A DNA stretch of 64,000 nucleotides from SKUL01 sp964487545. Its GTDB lineage: Bacteria; Bacteroidota; Bacteroidia; Flavobacteriales_D; SKUL01. The stretch lies in NCBI GenBank assembly GCA_964487545.1, contig CAZARI010000004.1:1-64000 (forward strand), in the 5' to 3' direction. Below, piece after piece: positions 6,573 through 16,800 of this stretch. Under the pieces are notes generated by a model that was not told where the DNA came from, searched no databases, and saw only the letters and a program-made list of their open reading frames with translations. The translations under genes and the position numbers were made by a program. Each line of letters begins with the position of its first letter. The first letter of the stretch is position 1.

Positions 6573-7754
6573 TTAATTTAGCAATTCAAAAACGCCGGCT
6601 GCTCCCTGTCCGGTTCCCACACACATGGTTACCATACCATATTTACTTCTGCGGCGACGCATTTCGTTAAACAATTGTACAGACAGCTTTGTGCCGGTAC
6701 ATCCAAGCGGGTGGCCAAGTGCGATGGCTCCGCCGTTTACGTTCACAATCGAGTGATCGAGATCGAGTTCGCGTAAAATAGCCACCGATTGCGATGCAAA
6801 AGCTTCGTTCAACTCGATCAGTTCAATGTCATTCTGCTTGAGTCCGGCTTTTTTGATGGCTTCGGGAATGGCGTATATCGGGCCAATTCCCATAATTCGC
6901 GGAGGAACCCCGGCCACATGATAGCTCACCAGCCGGGCAATGGGTGTGAGATTGAGCTCCTTCACCATTCTTTCGGACATCACCATAGTAAACGCTGCTC
7001 CGTCGGAAGTTTGCGAGGCATTTCCGGCGGTGACTGTTCCCCTGGCGTCGAAAACCGGTCGCAGTCGCGCCAGTGCTTCCATTGAACTTTTTCGGGGACC
7101 TTCATCGGTATCGGCAGTGAACGTTCTTTCCTGTCGCTTTTCATTTTCGTCGAGGAAAACTTCCTTCACTTCGATGGGCACAATGTCGTCTTTGAATCGA
7201 CCTTCCTGAATGGCGTTCAGCGCGCGATTTTGCGATTCAAGCGCAAAGGCATCTTGGTCTTCGCGGTTCACTTTGTATTGCTGTGCTACGGCCTCGGCGG
7301 TCAACCCCATGCCCCAATACCAATCGGGATTTTCTTTCGCAACCTCAGGGTGCGGAACAATGCGCCAGCCGCCAAACGGAATCGGCGACATCGACTCTGC
7401 TCCTCCGGCAATGATGCAATCGGCCATGCCACTACGGATTTTAGCCGACGCAATGGCAATGGTTTCGAGTCCGGAAGCACAATAGCGGTTCACGGTCACT
7501 CCTGGCACCTTGTGGGTGTCCAGACCCATTAGGCTCAGCATTCGCCCCATGTTCAAACCTTGCTCGGCTTCGGGTGTAGCATTTCCTACGATTACATCGT
7601 CGATTCTTTCTTTATCGAGCGCCGGAACCGATTCCATCAAGCGCTTAATGACTTTGGCGGCCAAATCATCGGGACGGGTAAAACGAAACATTCCCCTGCC
7701 GGATTTTCCGACCGCTGTTCTGTATCCTGCAACTATGTATGCGTCCATTTTCAT
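6573..7754 (-). CDS. fadA: Acetyl-CoA acyltransferase (3-ketoacyl-CoA thiolase)
   Basis: A 393-residue thiolase that cleaves 3-ketoacyl-CoA with CoA to release acetyl-CoA, the last step of a beta-oxidation round. The acylated nucleophile is Cys92 in Asn-Arg-Tyr-Cys-Ala-Ser-Gly. The other active-site motifs are Asn-Glu-Ala-Phe-Ala, Gly-Gly-Ala-Ile-Ala-Leu-Gly-His-Pro-Leu-Gly (catalytic His) and Met-Cys-Val-Gly-Thr-Gly-Gln-Gly (second Cys) near the C-terminus. The ATG at 7754 is followed by a second ATG two codons on; either could be used. It starts four bases after the upstream dehydrogenase/hydratase gene, consistent with one operon and a multienzyme complex. A biosynthetic acetoacetyl-CoA thiolase is the alternative, but context favours degradation. 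Confidence 0.92.
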   Translation of the reverse strand: MKMDAYIVAGYRTAVGKSGRGMFRFTRPDDLAAKVIKRLMESVPALDKERIDDVIVGNATPEAEQGLNMGRMLSLMGLDTHKVPGVTVNRYCASGLETIAIASAKIRSGMADCIIAGGAESMSPIPFGGWRIVPHPEVAKENPDWYWGMGLTAEAVAQQYKVNREDQDAFALESQNRALNAIQEGRFKDDIVPIEVKEVFLDENEKRQERTFTADTDEGPRKSSMEALARLRPVFDARGTVTAGNASQTSDGAAFTMVMSERMVKELNLTPIARLVSYHVAGVPPRIMGIGPIYAIPEAIKKAGLKQNDIELIELNEAFASQSVAILRELDLDHSIVNVNGGAIALGHPLGCTGTKLSVQLFNEMRRRRSKYGMVTMCVGTGQGAAGVFELLN

Positions 7755-7758
7755 CGTT

Positions 7759-10161
7759 TTAATTTCTTAGCACTTTACCGGTTTGAATGATGCTTTGCAG
7801 TCGTTCGAGTGTTTTGCGCGTTCCGCATAACTCAAGGAAAGCTTTGCGTTCCATGTCGAGCAAGTACTGCTCGGAAACTTCGGTGTGTTCCGATAAATCT
7901 CCTCCTGCCAGCACAAAACCAAGTTTTTCGGAGATGAGCTGATCGTGTTCAGAGATATAATTTCCGGCCAGCATGGAGTTGGCACCGACATACACCAAGC
8001 CGAGAATTTCTTTGCCCAGCACTTTTATTTTGCGCTTTGGCGGCTGGGTATATCCGGCATTGGCCAGGGCCAGGCAAGCAGCTTTGGCGCGCGACAGGTG
8101 CAGCTTTCGGCTCACCACCACTTCGTCGATTCCAGTGCGCAGGTAACCCAGTTCAAAAGCTTCATGAGCCGATGTGCCTACTTTGGCCTGACCGATGGTT
8201 AAAAATCGCTCGCGAAAAGAGTTGGTGCGGATATCACCATCTCTGAGTTCATCGGCAAATCGCAATGCAAACTCTTTTGTGCCACCACCTCCGGGAATTA
8301 CTCCTACACCAAACTCAACCAATCCCATATAGGTTTCGGCATGAGCAATCACCTTATCGGCATGCAGACACAACTCGGTGCCACCGCCAAGACATAATCC
8401 ATGCGGTGCAGCTACCACCGGAATGGCAGAATACCGCATGCGCATCATCGTGTTTTGAAATGCGCGGATGGCCATGTCGAGCTCTTCGTATTCCTGTTCA
8501 ACGGCCATCATAAAAATCAAACCGACGTTGGCGCCGGCCGAGAAATTCTGTCCTTCGTTATACACCACTACGCCTTGGTATTCGGCTTCGGCTAGGTCGA
8601 TGGCTTTATTTAGCCCTTCGATTACCTCACCACCAATGGTGTTCATTTTGGTGTGAAATTCTACATTGAGGATTCCGTCGCCGATGTCTTTGATGGTAAC
8701 TCCAGCGTTTTTCCAGATTACTTTTTCATCGGTGATGTTGGTGAGCAACACAAGTCCTTCCTGTCCCGGAATCGCTTGGTAAGATTCCGTTCGAATATCA
8801 TAATACTGTCGCACACCATTTTGAACACGGTAAAAAGTTTGGTGTCCGGCATCAACCATTTTTTGTACCCACGGCGCCACTTTTCCACCTGCTGCGGCAA
8901 TATCATCGAGTACTTTTTTCACGCCAATAGCGTCCCACGATTCAAAAGCACCGATTTCCCATCCGAAGCCCGCCTTCATGGCATCGTCAATTTTATATAA
9001 CTCGTCGCTTATTTCGGGAATGCGGAAGGTGATATACTGAAACAGCGACTGATAAGAGGTGCGGTAAAACTCACCGGCTTTGTCTTTTCCGTTGTACAAC
9101 AGATGCGTTCGTTTGGCGATATCGTCCACTTGCTTAGCCGCATCGAGCGTAGCGAATTTTACTTTTTTCGATTCGCCATATTCGAGCGTATTTAGATCGA
9201 TTGCCAAGATTTTGCTTTTGCCTTTTTCGTCTTTCACCTTTTTATAGAACCCCTGACCGGATTTACTGCCGAGCCATTTATTCTCGAGCATTTTCGAAAT
9301 GTAATCTGGGGTTTCAAAAGTATTCAGCCTTTCGTCGTCTTTGCAATTTTCGCGAACACCGTTGGCCACCATAATGAGTGTGTCCAATCCAACGACGTCG
9401 GCCGTGCGGAAAGTGGCTGACTTAGGACGTCCCATCGCTGGACCAGTGAGTTTATCGACTTCCTCAACGGTGAGTTGCATTTTTTTAATCAGGTGAAAAA
9501 GCGACATAATAGAGAACACTCCAATGCGGTTAGCGATAAATGCTGGGGTGTCTTTACACAGCACCGTTGTTTTTCCGAGAAAGCGCTCGCCATAGTCGGT
9601 GAGAAAGCTGATTACTGCGGGATCTGTTTTTTGCGATGGAATGATTTCGAGCAACTTCAGATAACGCGGCGGATTAAAAAAATGCGTTCCGCAAAAGTGA
9701 CGGATAAAATCCTCGCTCCGGCCTTCAATCAACTGATTGATTGGTATCCCTGAAGTGTTGGTGGTAATTAGCGTTTCGGGCTTGCGGTGTTTCTCTACCT
9801 GCTCATATACTTTTCTTTTGATATCCAAACGCTCAACCACCACTTCGATAATCCAATCGCAGTCGGCAATTTTATGCATGTCATCTTCGAAGTTGCCGGT
9901 TGAAATTCTTTCGGCAAACTGTTTTCTGTACAGGGGGGCCGGATTGGATTTAACGGCGTTTTGCAGGGCTTCGTTTACCAACCGATTGCGGAATAGCGGA
10001 CTGTCTTTGGTAATTCCTTTTTGTTTTTCGTTTTCATTCAGCTCGGGAGGAACGATATCGAGCAGCAATACCTCGGCGCCAATGTTGGCATAGTGTGCAG
10101 CAATTCGCGATCCCATAACACCAGATCCCAAAACCGCTACTTTTCTAATGTTTCGCTTCAT
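7759..10161 (-). CDS. 3-hydroxyacyl-CoA dehydrogenase / enoyl-CoA hydratase fusion
   Basis: Residues 1-400 are an NAD-dependent 3-hydroxyacyl-CoA dehydrogenase, with the Rossmann motif Gly-Ser-Gly-Val-Met-Gly near residue 11 and Gly-Thr-His-Phe-Phe-Asn-Pro-Pro around 155. About 480-720 is a crotonase domain, with an oxyanion-hole segment Ala-Pro-His-Gly-Leu-Cys-Leu-Gly-Gly-Gly and Val-Ile-Pro-Gly-Gly-Gly-Gly-Thr-Lys-Glu. The domain order is the reverse of E. coli FadB, where the hydratase comes first; this dehydrogenase-first form is common in Bacteroidota. I chose the ATG at 10161 (800 residues), because the longer frame begins inside the marR gene and lacks family sequence. The start is four bases after the marR stop. 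Confidence 0.92.
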   Translation of the reverse strand: MKRNIRKVAVLGSGVMGSRIAAHYANIGAEVLLLDIVPPELNENEKQKGITKDSPLFRNRLVNEALQNAVKSNPAPLYRKQFAERISTGNFEDDMHKIADCDWIIEVVVERLDIKRKVYEQVEKHRKPETLITTNTSGIPINQLIEGRSEDFIRHFCGTHFFNPPRYLKLLEIIPSQKTDPAVISFLTDYGERFLGKTTVLCKDTPAFIANRIGVFSIMSLFHLIKKMQLTVEEVDKLTGPAMGRPKSATFRTADVVGLDTLIMVANGVRENCKDDERLNTFETPDYISKMLENKWLGSKSGQGFYKKVKDEKGKSKILAIDLNTLEYGESKKVKFATLDAAKQVDDIAKRTHLLYNGKDKAGEFYRTSYQSLFQYITFRIPEISDELYKIDDAMKAGFGWEIGAFESWDAIGVKKVLDDIAAAGGKVAPWVQKMVDAGHQTFYRVQNGVRQYYDIRTESYQAIPGQEGLVLLTNITDEKVIWKNAGVTIKDIGDGILNVEFHTKMNTIGGEVIEGLNKAIDLAEAEYQGVVVYNEGQNFSAGANVGLIFMMAVEQEYEELDMAIRAFQNTMMRMRYSAIPVVAAPHGLCLGGGTELCLHADKVIAHAETYMGLVEFGVGVIPGGGGTKEFALRFADELRDGDIRTNSFRERFLTIGQAKVGTSAHEAFELGYLRTGIDEVVVSRKLHLSRAKAACLALANAGYTQPPKRKIKVLGKEILGLVYVGANSMLAGNYISEHDQLISEKLGFVLAGGDLSEHTEVSEQYLLDMERKAFLELCGTRKTLERLQSIIQTGKVLRN

Positions 10162-10165
10162 GTTT

Positions 10166-10603
10166 TTATGATTCAAAAATTTTATCTTCTTCAATAATAG
10201 CACTGACCTTCTGCAAGGTAATAAAAGTAGTCTGAAGATCTTCGGCCGAAATTTTTGCCTGCACATGTTCGTTAAACCGAATCACCGTACGCTTTGAAAT
10301 TTCGCGCATTGCAGTCCCTTTATTGGTCAGAAATACCCGCACCACCCTGCGATCTTTAGTATCGGCACGACGCACAATCAAACCTTCGGCTTCCATCCAC
10401 TTTAAAGTTCGCGTCAAACTGCGCGGTTCCATTCCCATCCGGGGGCCCAAACTGGTGGATGGTGTGCCCTCTTTGTCGATGTTCAGCAAAATGAAACCAA
10501 CAGACATGGTTCCGCCATGTCGACTCGCTTCGCTGTTGTATAGTCGCAAAATTTTGGCCCAACTCAGGCGAATGTGAAAATCTAAGGTCTCTTCGGGTTT
10601 CAT
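10166..10603 (-). CDS. MarR-family transcriptional regulator of the fatty-acid operon
   Basis: A 145-residue winged-helix protein. The recognition helix region is Met-Glu-Pro-Arg-Ser-Leu-Thr-Arg-Thr-Leu near residue 60. The wing contains the MarR signature Asp-Thr-Lys-Asp-Arg-Arg-Val-Val-Arg-Val at about 82-91, followed by Leu-Thr-Asn-Lys-Gly. N- and C-terminal helices would form the dimer interface. It is the first gene of the beta-oxidation operon and probably represses it, with an acyl-CoA or fatty acid as the likely ligand (inference from position). A 14-base palindrome 36 bases upstream of the start is a candidate operator. Confidence 0.88.
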   Translation of the reverse strand: MKPEETLDFHIRLSWAKILRLYNSEASRHGGTMSVGFILLNIDKEGTPSTSLGPRMGMEPRSLTRTLKWMEAEGLIVRRADTKDRRVVRVFLTNKGTAMREISKRTVIRFNEHVQAKISAEDLQTTFITLQKVSAIIEEDKIFES

Positions 10604-10638
10604 TTGATAAGGATAAAAGTAGTCTTATTTTTTAAATA

Positions 10639-10652
10639 TTATGCACGCATAA
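10639..10652. promoter_or_regulatory. Palindrome upstream of marR, candidate operator
   Basis: TTATGCACGCATAA has two perfectly paired six-base arms around AC. It lies 36 bases upstream of the marR start, in the only intergenic region before the operon. Its size suits MarR dimers, but no binding data exist here. Confidence 0.4.
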
Positions 10653-10851
10653 CAAATTAAACCAACAGCGGATTAGCCGGTTAATTTGTTTGGTTGGTCG
10701 AGCTTATTCAACAACACATATATCACACCTTACAAATGAATATTAATCTAATTGCGAACAAAACACAACCTCCGCAGAAACAAATCATTCCATTAAAAAC
10801 GCACTGTTCAAAAGTCTATTGACGGCTCCTCAGGGTTCGCTAGACACTGCA

Positions 10852-10859
10852 TACATTTG
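10852..10859 (+). promoter_or_regulatory. Candidate -7 element TACATTTG of the giant adhesin gene
   Basis: TACATTTG matches the Bacteroidota -7 consensus TAnnTTTG exactly. It lies 37 bases before the ATG at 10897. This supports that start over an in-frame TTG at 10819, which would be upstream of the expected transcript start. No good -33 box was found at standard spacing. Confidence 0.45.
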
Positions 10860-10896
10860 GATATACTGCGAAATATCGAACACAAAAACCAATCTC

Positions 10897-13800
10897 ATGA
10901 CCGGACGTTTATCCAAACTCCTTTGTTTTGCTGCGCTATTTGTTGCGCAATTTTCATTTTCACAGGTCGGAACCGAATTCTGGCTGGCACCGCCTGAAGC
11001 AACATCGGGTCACGTTACTGATACACCGCCGCTATTGCGCATTTCAACTGGCACTGAAGCGGCAACGGTTACGATATCAATGCCTGCAAACGGGAGCTTT
11101 ACGCCAATCGTTGTAAACATAGGAGCCAATTCGGCCCACACTGAAAATCTGGCAGCCTACAAAGAACTGCTGGAAACAAAGCCGATGGACGCGGTATTGA
11201 ATACGGGTTTGCGCCTACAATCCACCGCACCAATTACCGTCTATTACGAATTAAACACCAATAACAACCCCGACATCTGGGCGCTCAAAGGGCCAAACAG
11301 CTTGGGCAATGAATTTTATGTTCCTTTTCAGCAGCGATACCGGAATGGGAATTATTCTCCGGAGCCATACACTTCATTCGATATCGTAGCAACCGAAGAC
11401 AACACCACGATTCTCATTTTCCCGAGTAAGAACTTGTTTGGCGGACACCCTGCTTTTCAGTCCTACTCCATCACCCTAAACTCCGGTCAAACCTATTCAG
11501 GTGGGGTATACTCAACCAACGGCGCAGATAACCCGGCAGGAACCATCATTGTTGCAAACAAACCCGTTGCCGTCAGCACCAAAGACGATTCAGTGTGGCT
11601 ACAGGATGATGGCGGTTGCCGCGACATGAATGGCGATCAGCTGGTTCCGGTCAGCATCGTTGGCAGAGAATATATTGTCGTTCGCGGAGGTTTGGAAAAC
11701 GAGGAATACGCCTATGTAACAGCCACGGCAAACAACACGGAGTTGTATATCGACGGCGTACTGGTGGCCAACCTTTTTAACGGTGAGAATTATGAACTCC
11801 TAATGGACAGCCCCACCAAGTTGATTGAAACCTCTAAGCCAGCGTATGTAATTCACATGTCGGGGTTTGGTTGCGAAACAGGAACGGCCCTTCTTCCTCC
11901 GCTCAACTGTGCGGGTTCGGAACAGGTTTTCTTTACCCGCTCCACCAATGAAACATTCATCCTTACCATTCTGGTTCCTACTGATGCTGAAGATGCCTTT
12001 GTGCTGAACGGAAACGCTAACTTAATTGTGGCCGCAGATTTTAACGTCGTTCCTGGAACTGACGGACAGTGGATGTACGCCTATAAGTCTTTCTCGACCA
12101 GTCAAATTCCGGTTAATACCGCACAATTATTAACCAACAGTAAGGAAGTGTTCTCGATGGGAATCATCAACGGAGGGGCTGGCAGCGGTTGTCGCTACGG
12201 CTATTTCTCTGAGTTTGCTTCTGAAATTCTGGTTGAGGCTGGCAACAATCAAATTGTTTGCGCCAACGACACCGTTCAGTTAAACGGAACGGTTGAAGGT
12301 GGAGCAACAGCAGGGATGTGGACCAGCAATGGAACCGGCGCTTTTATTCCCGATGAGTATGCGCTCAATGCACAATACATATACAGCATCGACGACATCG
12401 CCAACGGACAGGTGACCTTTACGCTGACCTCGGTGAGCAACTGTTTTCCGGTTGAAGATGACCTGACGGTATCCATCCCCCCTGCACCGATAGTCAATGC
12501 AGGTAACGACATCACCACTTGTATTAACAATCCGGTGACGCCACTTAATGGAGCCGTTACCTTCGCCGCTGGTGGTCAGTGGTCGGGTGGAGACGGTGAT
12601 TTTTCGCCCAACGACCTCACGCTCAACGCCACTTATACACCATCAGCCGCAGAACTCCAAGCTGGTCAGGTAACGCTTTCACTCACCTCCATTGGAAACG
12701 GAACTTGCTATGCCGAATCTGACGAGATCACCATCATTTTCTCTCCGGAACCTGAAGTGAACGCCGGAGCCGATCAGACCTATTGCGCCAACAATGCCGT
12801 GGTGATATTGAACGGATCGGTTTCCGGAGCCGAAGGAGGCGTTTGGAGTGGTGGCGGTGGCTCTTGGGATCCGGCACCCAGCGCACTCAATGTGGCCTAC
12901 GAACCCACTGCCGCCGAGTTGGCTACAGGTTCCGTCAACCTCACCCTCACCTCTACTGGAAACGGAAACTGTGTAGCGGAATCCGATATCGTACAAATTA
13001 CTTTTACTCCAGCACCCAACGTAAATGCAGGTATCGACGCCTTTGTTTGTGCCAACGATGCCGACGTTCAATTAAACGGTTCGGTAACTGTTGCCAATGG
13101 TGGTCAGTGGAGCGGTGGTTTGGGTTCTTTCAGTCCGAATTCAACGACGCTCAACGCAATTTATTCGCCGGCTGCAACTGAAATTACCAACGGGCAGGTC
13201 ACCTTAACCCTCACCAGCACTGACAACGCCAACTGTGTGTCCGAGACCGATGTAATGACCATCTTTATCGGGCCGGCACCGGTAGCCAATGCGGGACCAA
13301 ATCAAACCGTTTGTCAGAATAATCCTCAGGTAGACCTCAACGGAACCATTGCCAATGCGGGTGGAGGACAGTGGAGTGGCGGGGCGGGTACTTTTTTCCC
13401 CAGCTCAACCTCATGGAATGCCACTTACATGCCCACCGAAGCCGAAGCGGCATCTGAAAGTCTAACACTTACCTTCACCTCTACCGGCAACGGAAACTGT
13501 CAACCCGTGTCCGACCAAATGACCATTAATTTCACTCCGGCACCACAGGTAAACGCCGGTTTGGATCAAACCTACTGTGCCAACAATGCCGTCATCCAAC
13601 TCAACGGATCGGTGAGTGTGGCCTCGGGCGGAACATGGACTGGTGGAAACGGAAATTTTAGTCCGCACATCAACGCCCTTAATGCGGTTTATACCCCAAC
13701 GATACAAGAAATTGAAAACGGCTCGGTAACGCTCACACTTACTTCAACTGGAAATCTCAACTGTTTTGCCGAATCGGATGAAGTGACTTTTACTTTTACT

Positions 13801-16800
13801 CCTGCTCCCACAGCAAATGCCGGCAACGACATCAGCGTTTGCAGCAATAACCCACAGATTCCTTTAAACGGAATCGTTACTGTAGCCTCGGGTGGGGTCT
13901 GGAGCGGTGGAAACGGAACATACTCCACCTCACCAACCGATCTTAACACGATTTACACTCCTACCCAAAACGAAATCAACTCCGGATCACTCATCCTAAC
14001 ATTAACCACCAGCAATAACGGAAACTGTTTGGCGGTTACCGATGAAATTGAAATCACCTTTACCCCATCACCAACGGCAGATGCGGGTGATCCGATTTCG
14101 GTTTGCACCAATAACCCCGAAGTTTACCTCAATGGCCAAATAACCATCGCCGGCGGAGGAGCATGGAGCGGTGGAAACGGCAACTTCACGCCTAATGCCA
14201 ATACACTCAACGCGGTGTACACCCCAACCGAGGCAGAAATCGCCAATGGAAGTCTAAACCTCACCCTGACAACCACACAAAACGAAAACTGTGCTGCCGT
14301 TAGCGATGTACTTACGGTCACCTTTACTCCTTCTCCAACCGCAAACGCCGGCCAGGATGTAACGGTATGTGACAACACGCCAGATGTGGAGTTGAACGGA
14401 TCGGTGACCATCGCAACCGGTGGAACTTGGAGCGGCGGATCGGGAACATTTACACCCGACAACAACACAATGGACGCCATCTACACGCCTTCGACGGATG
14501 AGATTGCAGCCGGAACGGTCACCCTGACGCTGACCACTACCGGAAACAGCACCTGCCTGCCGGAAAATGACACCATGACCATCACCATCAATGAAGGCCC
14601 TCAGGTTAATGCAGGAACAGATGAAGCCATTTGCAGCAACAACCCAGACATCCAACTAAACGGAACGATACAATTCGCTTCTGGTGCAGTATGGAGCGGC
14701 GGTTTGGGATTATTTACCCCGAGTGCCACCGATTTGGATGCTGTGTACACCCCTACTCAAACCGAAATCAATTCAGGGTCGATCACGCTGACCCTGACCT
14801 CCACCGGAAACGGCAACTGTTTGGCCTCTGTTGATGAAGTGACCTTCAACTTCACCCCATCTCCAGTAGCCAATGCTGGAAACGACCGCATTGTGTGCGC
14901 AAATGCCGCAGAGGTTGAACTCAGCGGAGTGGTTTCTGTAGCCACAGGAGGAATCTGGTCCGGAGGTAACGGCACATTTACCCCTTCAAACACAACGCTC
15001 AATGCCACCTATTTACCTTCGCCCGAAGAAATCCTGAATGGAGCCGTCACCTTAACATTGACCACCACCGAAAACGGAAATTGTAACCCGCACGCCGACG
15101 AGATGATCATCATCATCACTCAGGCACCTACAGCCAATGCTGGCACCGACAGAACAGTTTGCGCCAACAATGCAGAAGTGCAACTTAATGGAAGCGTAAC
15201 CATTGCCAACGGTGGGATTTGGAGCGGCGGCGACGGTATGTTCACCCCATCAAACACCGATCTTGCAGCCACTTACCTGCCGAGTGCAGAAGAGATTGCC
15301 GCGGGTACAGTAACCCTGACACTCACCACTACCGGAAACGGTCTGTGTGTGCCGGTAGAAGATGAAATGACCATTACCATTACACCTGCTCCTGTTGTGA
15401 ATGCGGGGAGCGATCAGGCCGTTTGTTCTAATAACCCTGAAATCTCCCTCAACGGATCAGTGAGTATTGTCTCAGGAGGACAATGGTCGGGTGGGCTCGG
15501 AACTTTTTCGCCCAATGCCAACACACTCAACGCAACCTACATCCCGACTCAGAGCGAAATCAACTCGGGTTCAATAACACTGACCTTAACCTCTACCGAA
15601 AACGGGAATTGCTTACCCGTAAGCGACGAGACCACTATTGAATTCACCCCAACCCCTACTGTCGAAGCCGGACCCAGCGAAATAGTTTGTGCCAATAATG
15701 CAGATGTTCAGTTAAACGGATCGGTGTCCATTGCCAACGGAGGAACATGGAGCGGTGGAAGCGGCACCTTCACGCCCAACGCCGATGTACTCGATGCCAT
15801 CTACACACCGTCGGCCACAGAAATAGCCAATGGATCGGTGCAGCTCACTTTAACCACAACCGGCAACGGAAACTGTATTGCGGTTAACGATGTAATGACC
15901 ATCACCATAACTCCGGCTCCGGTTATTAATGCAGGTGCAGACATCACCGTGTGCGCCAATAATCCGGAAGTAGAATTAGACGGCGTCTACTCTGTTGCCA
16001 CCGGAGCAGAATGGAGCGGAGGAAATGGCACTTTTATACCCGGTGAAAACGATCCGAAAGCCGAGTACATTCCATCAGCAGCAGAAATTGCTGCCGGTCA
16101 GGTTACGCTCACACTCACTTCAACGGGCAATGGCAACTGTTTATCTGTGTCTGACCAAGTAGTCATTACCATTACGCCGGCCCCGGTAGTCAACGCCGGT
16201 GCGGACCAAACGCTGTGCAACAACAACGCTACGGCACAACTCAACGGATCGGTAACCATCGCCTCCGGTGGCCAGTGGAGCGGCGGGCTTGGAAGCTTCG
16301 CTCCATCATCAACTGCGCTGGACGCACAATACACCCCTTCGGCAGCCGAACTGATTACTGGAAGCGTAACCCTTACGCTCACCTCAACAGGCAACGAAGA
16401 TTGTGTAGCTGAATCAGATCAGGTGACTATTTTCTTTACGGATGCGCCGATCGTGGATGCGGGAACCAATTTAAATTCCTGTGCCAACAACCCCATGGTT
16501 ACACTCAATGGCTTTGTGAGCGCTGAAGCAGCAGGAGGAGAATGGACCGGAGGCAGCGGAACTTTCTCACCCAACAACTTCAGTCTTTCGGCCAGTTACA
16601 CCCCATCCGCAACAGAAATTGCCAACGGTAGTGTAACGCTTACCTTGACCTCGGTGGGCAATGGCAATTGCATGCCGGTGAGTGACGAAGTAACCATTAA
16701 TATCGCTCCGGCCCCGATTGCCCATGCAGGCAATAATCAAACGGTGTGCAGCAACAATCCGCAAATCACGCTCAGCGGATCAGTAGAAAATGCCAACGGC

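Noticed and set aside
10819..10896. Longer N-terminus of the giant adhesin from a TTG at 10819
   Set aside because: The -7 element at 10852-10859 lies downstream of it and the signal peptide begins at the ATG at 10897.
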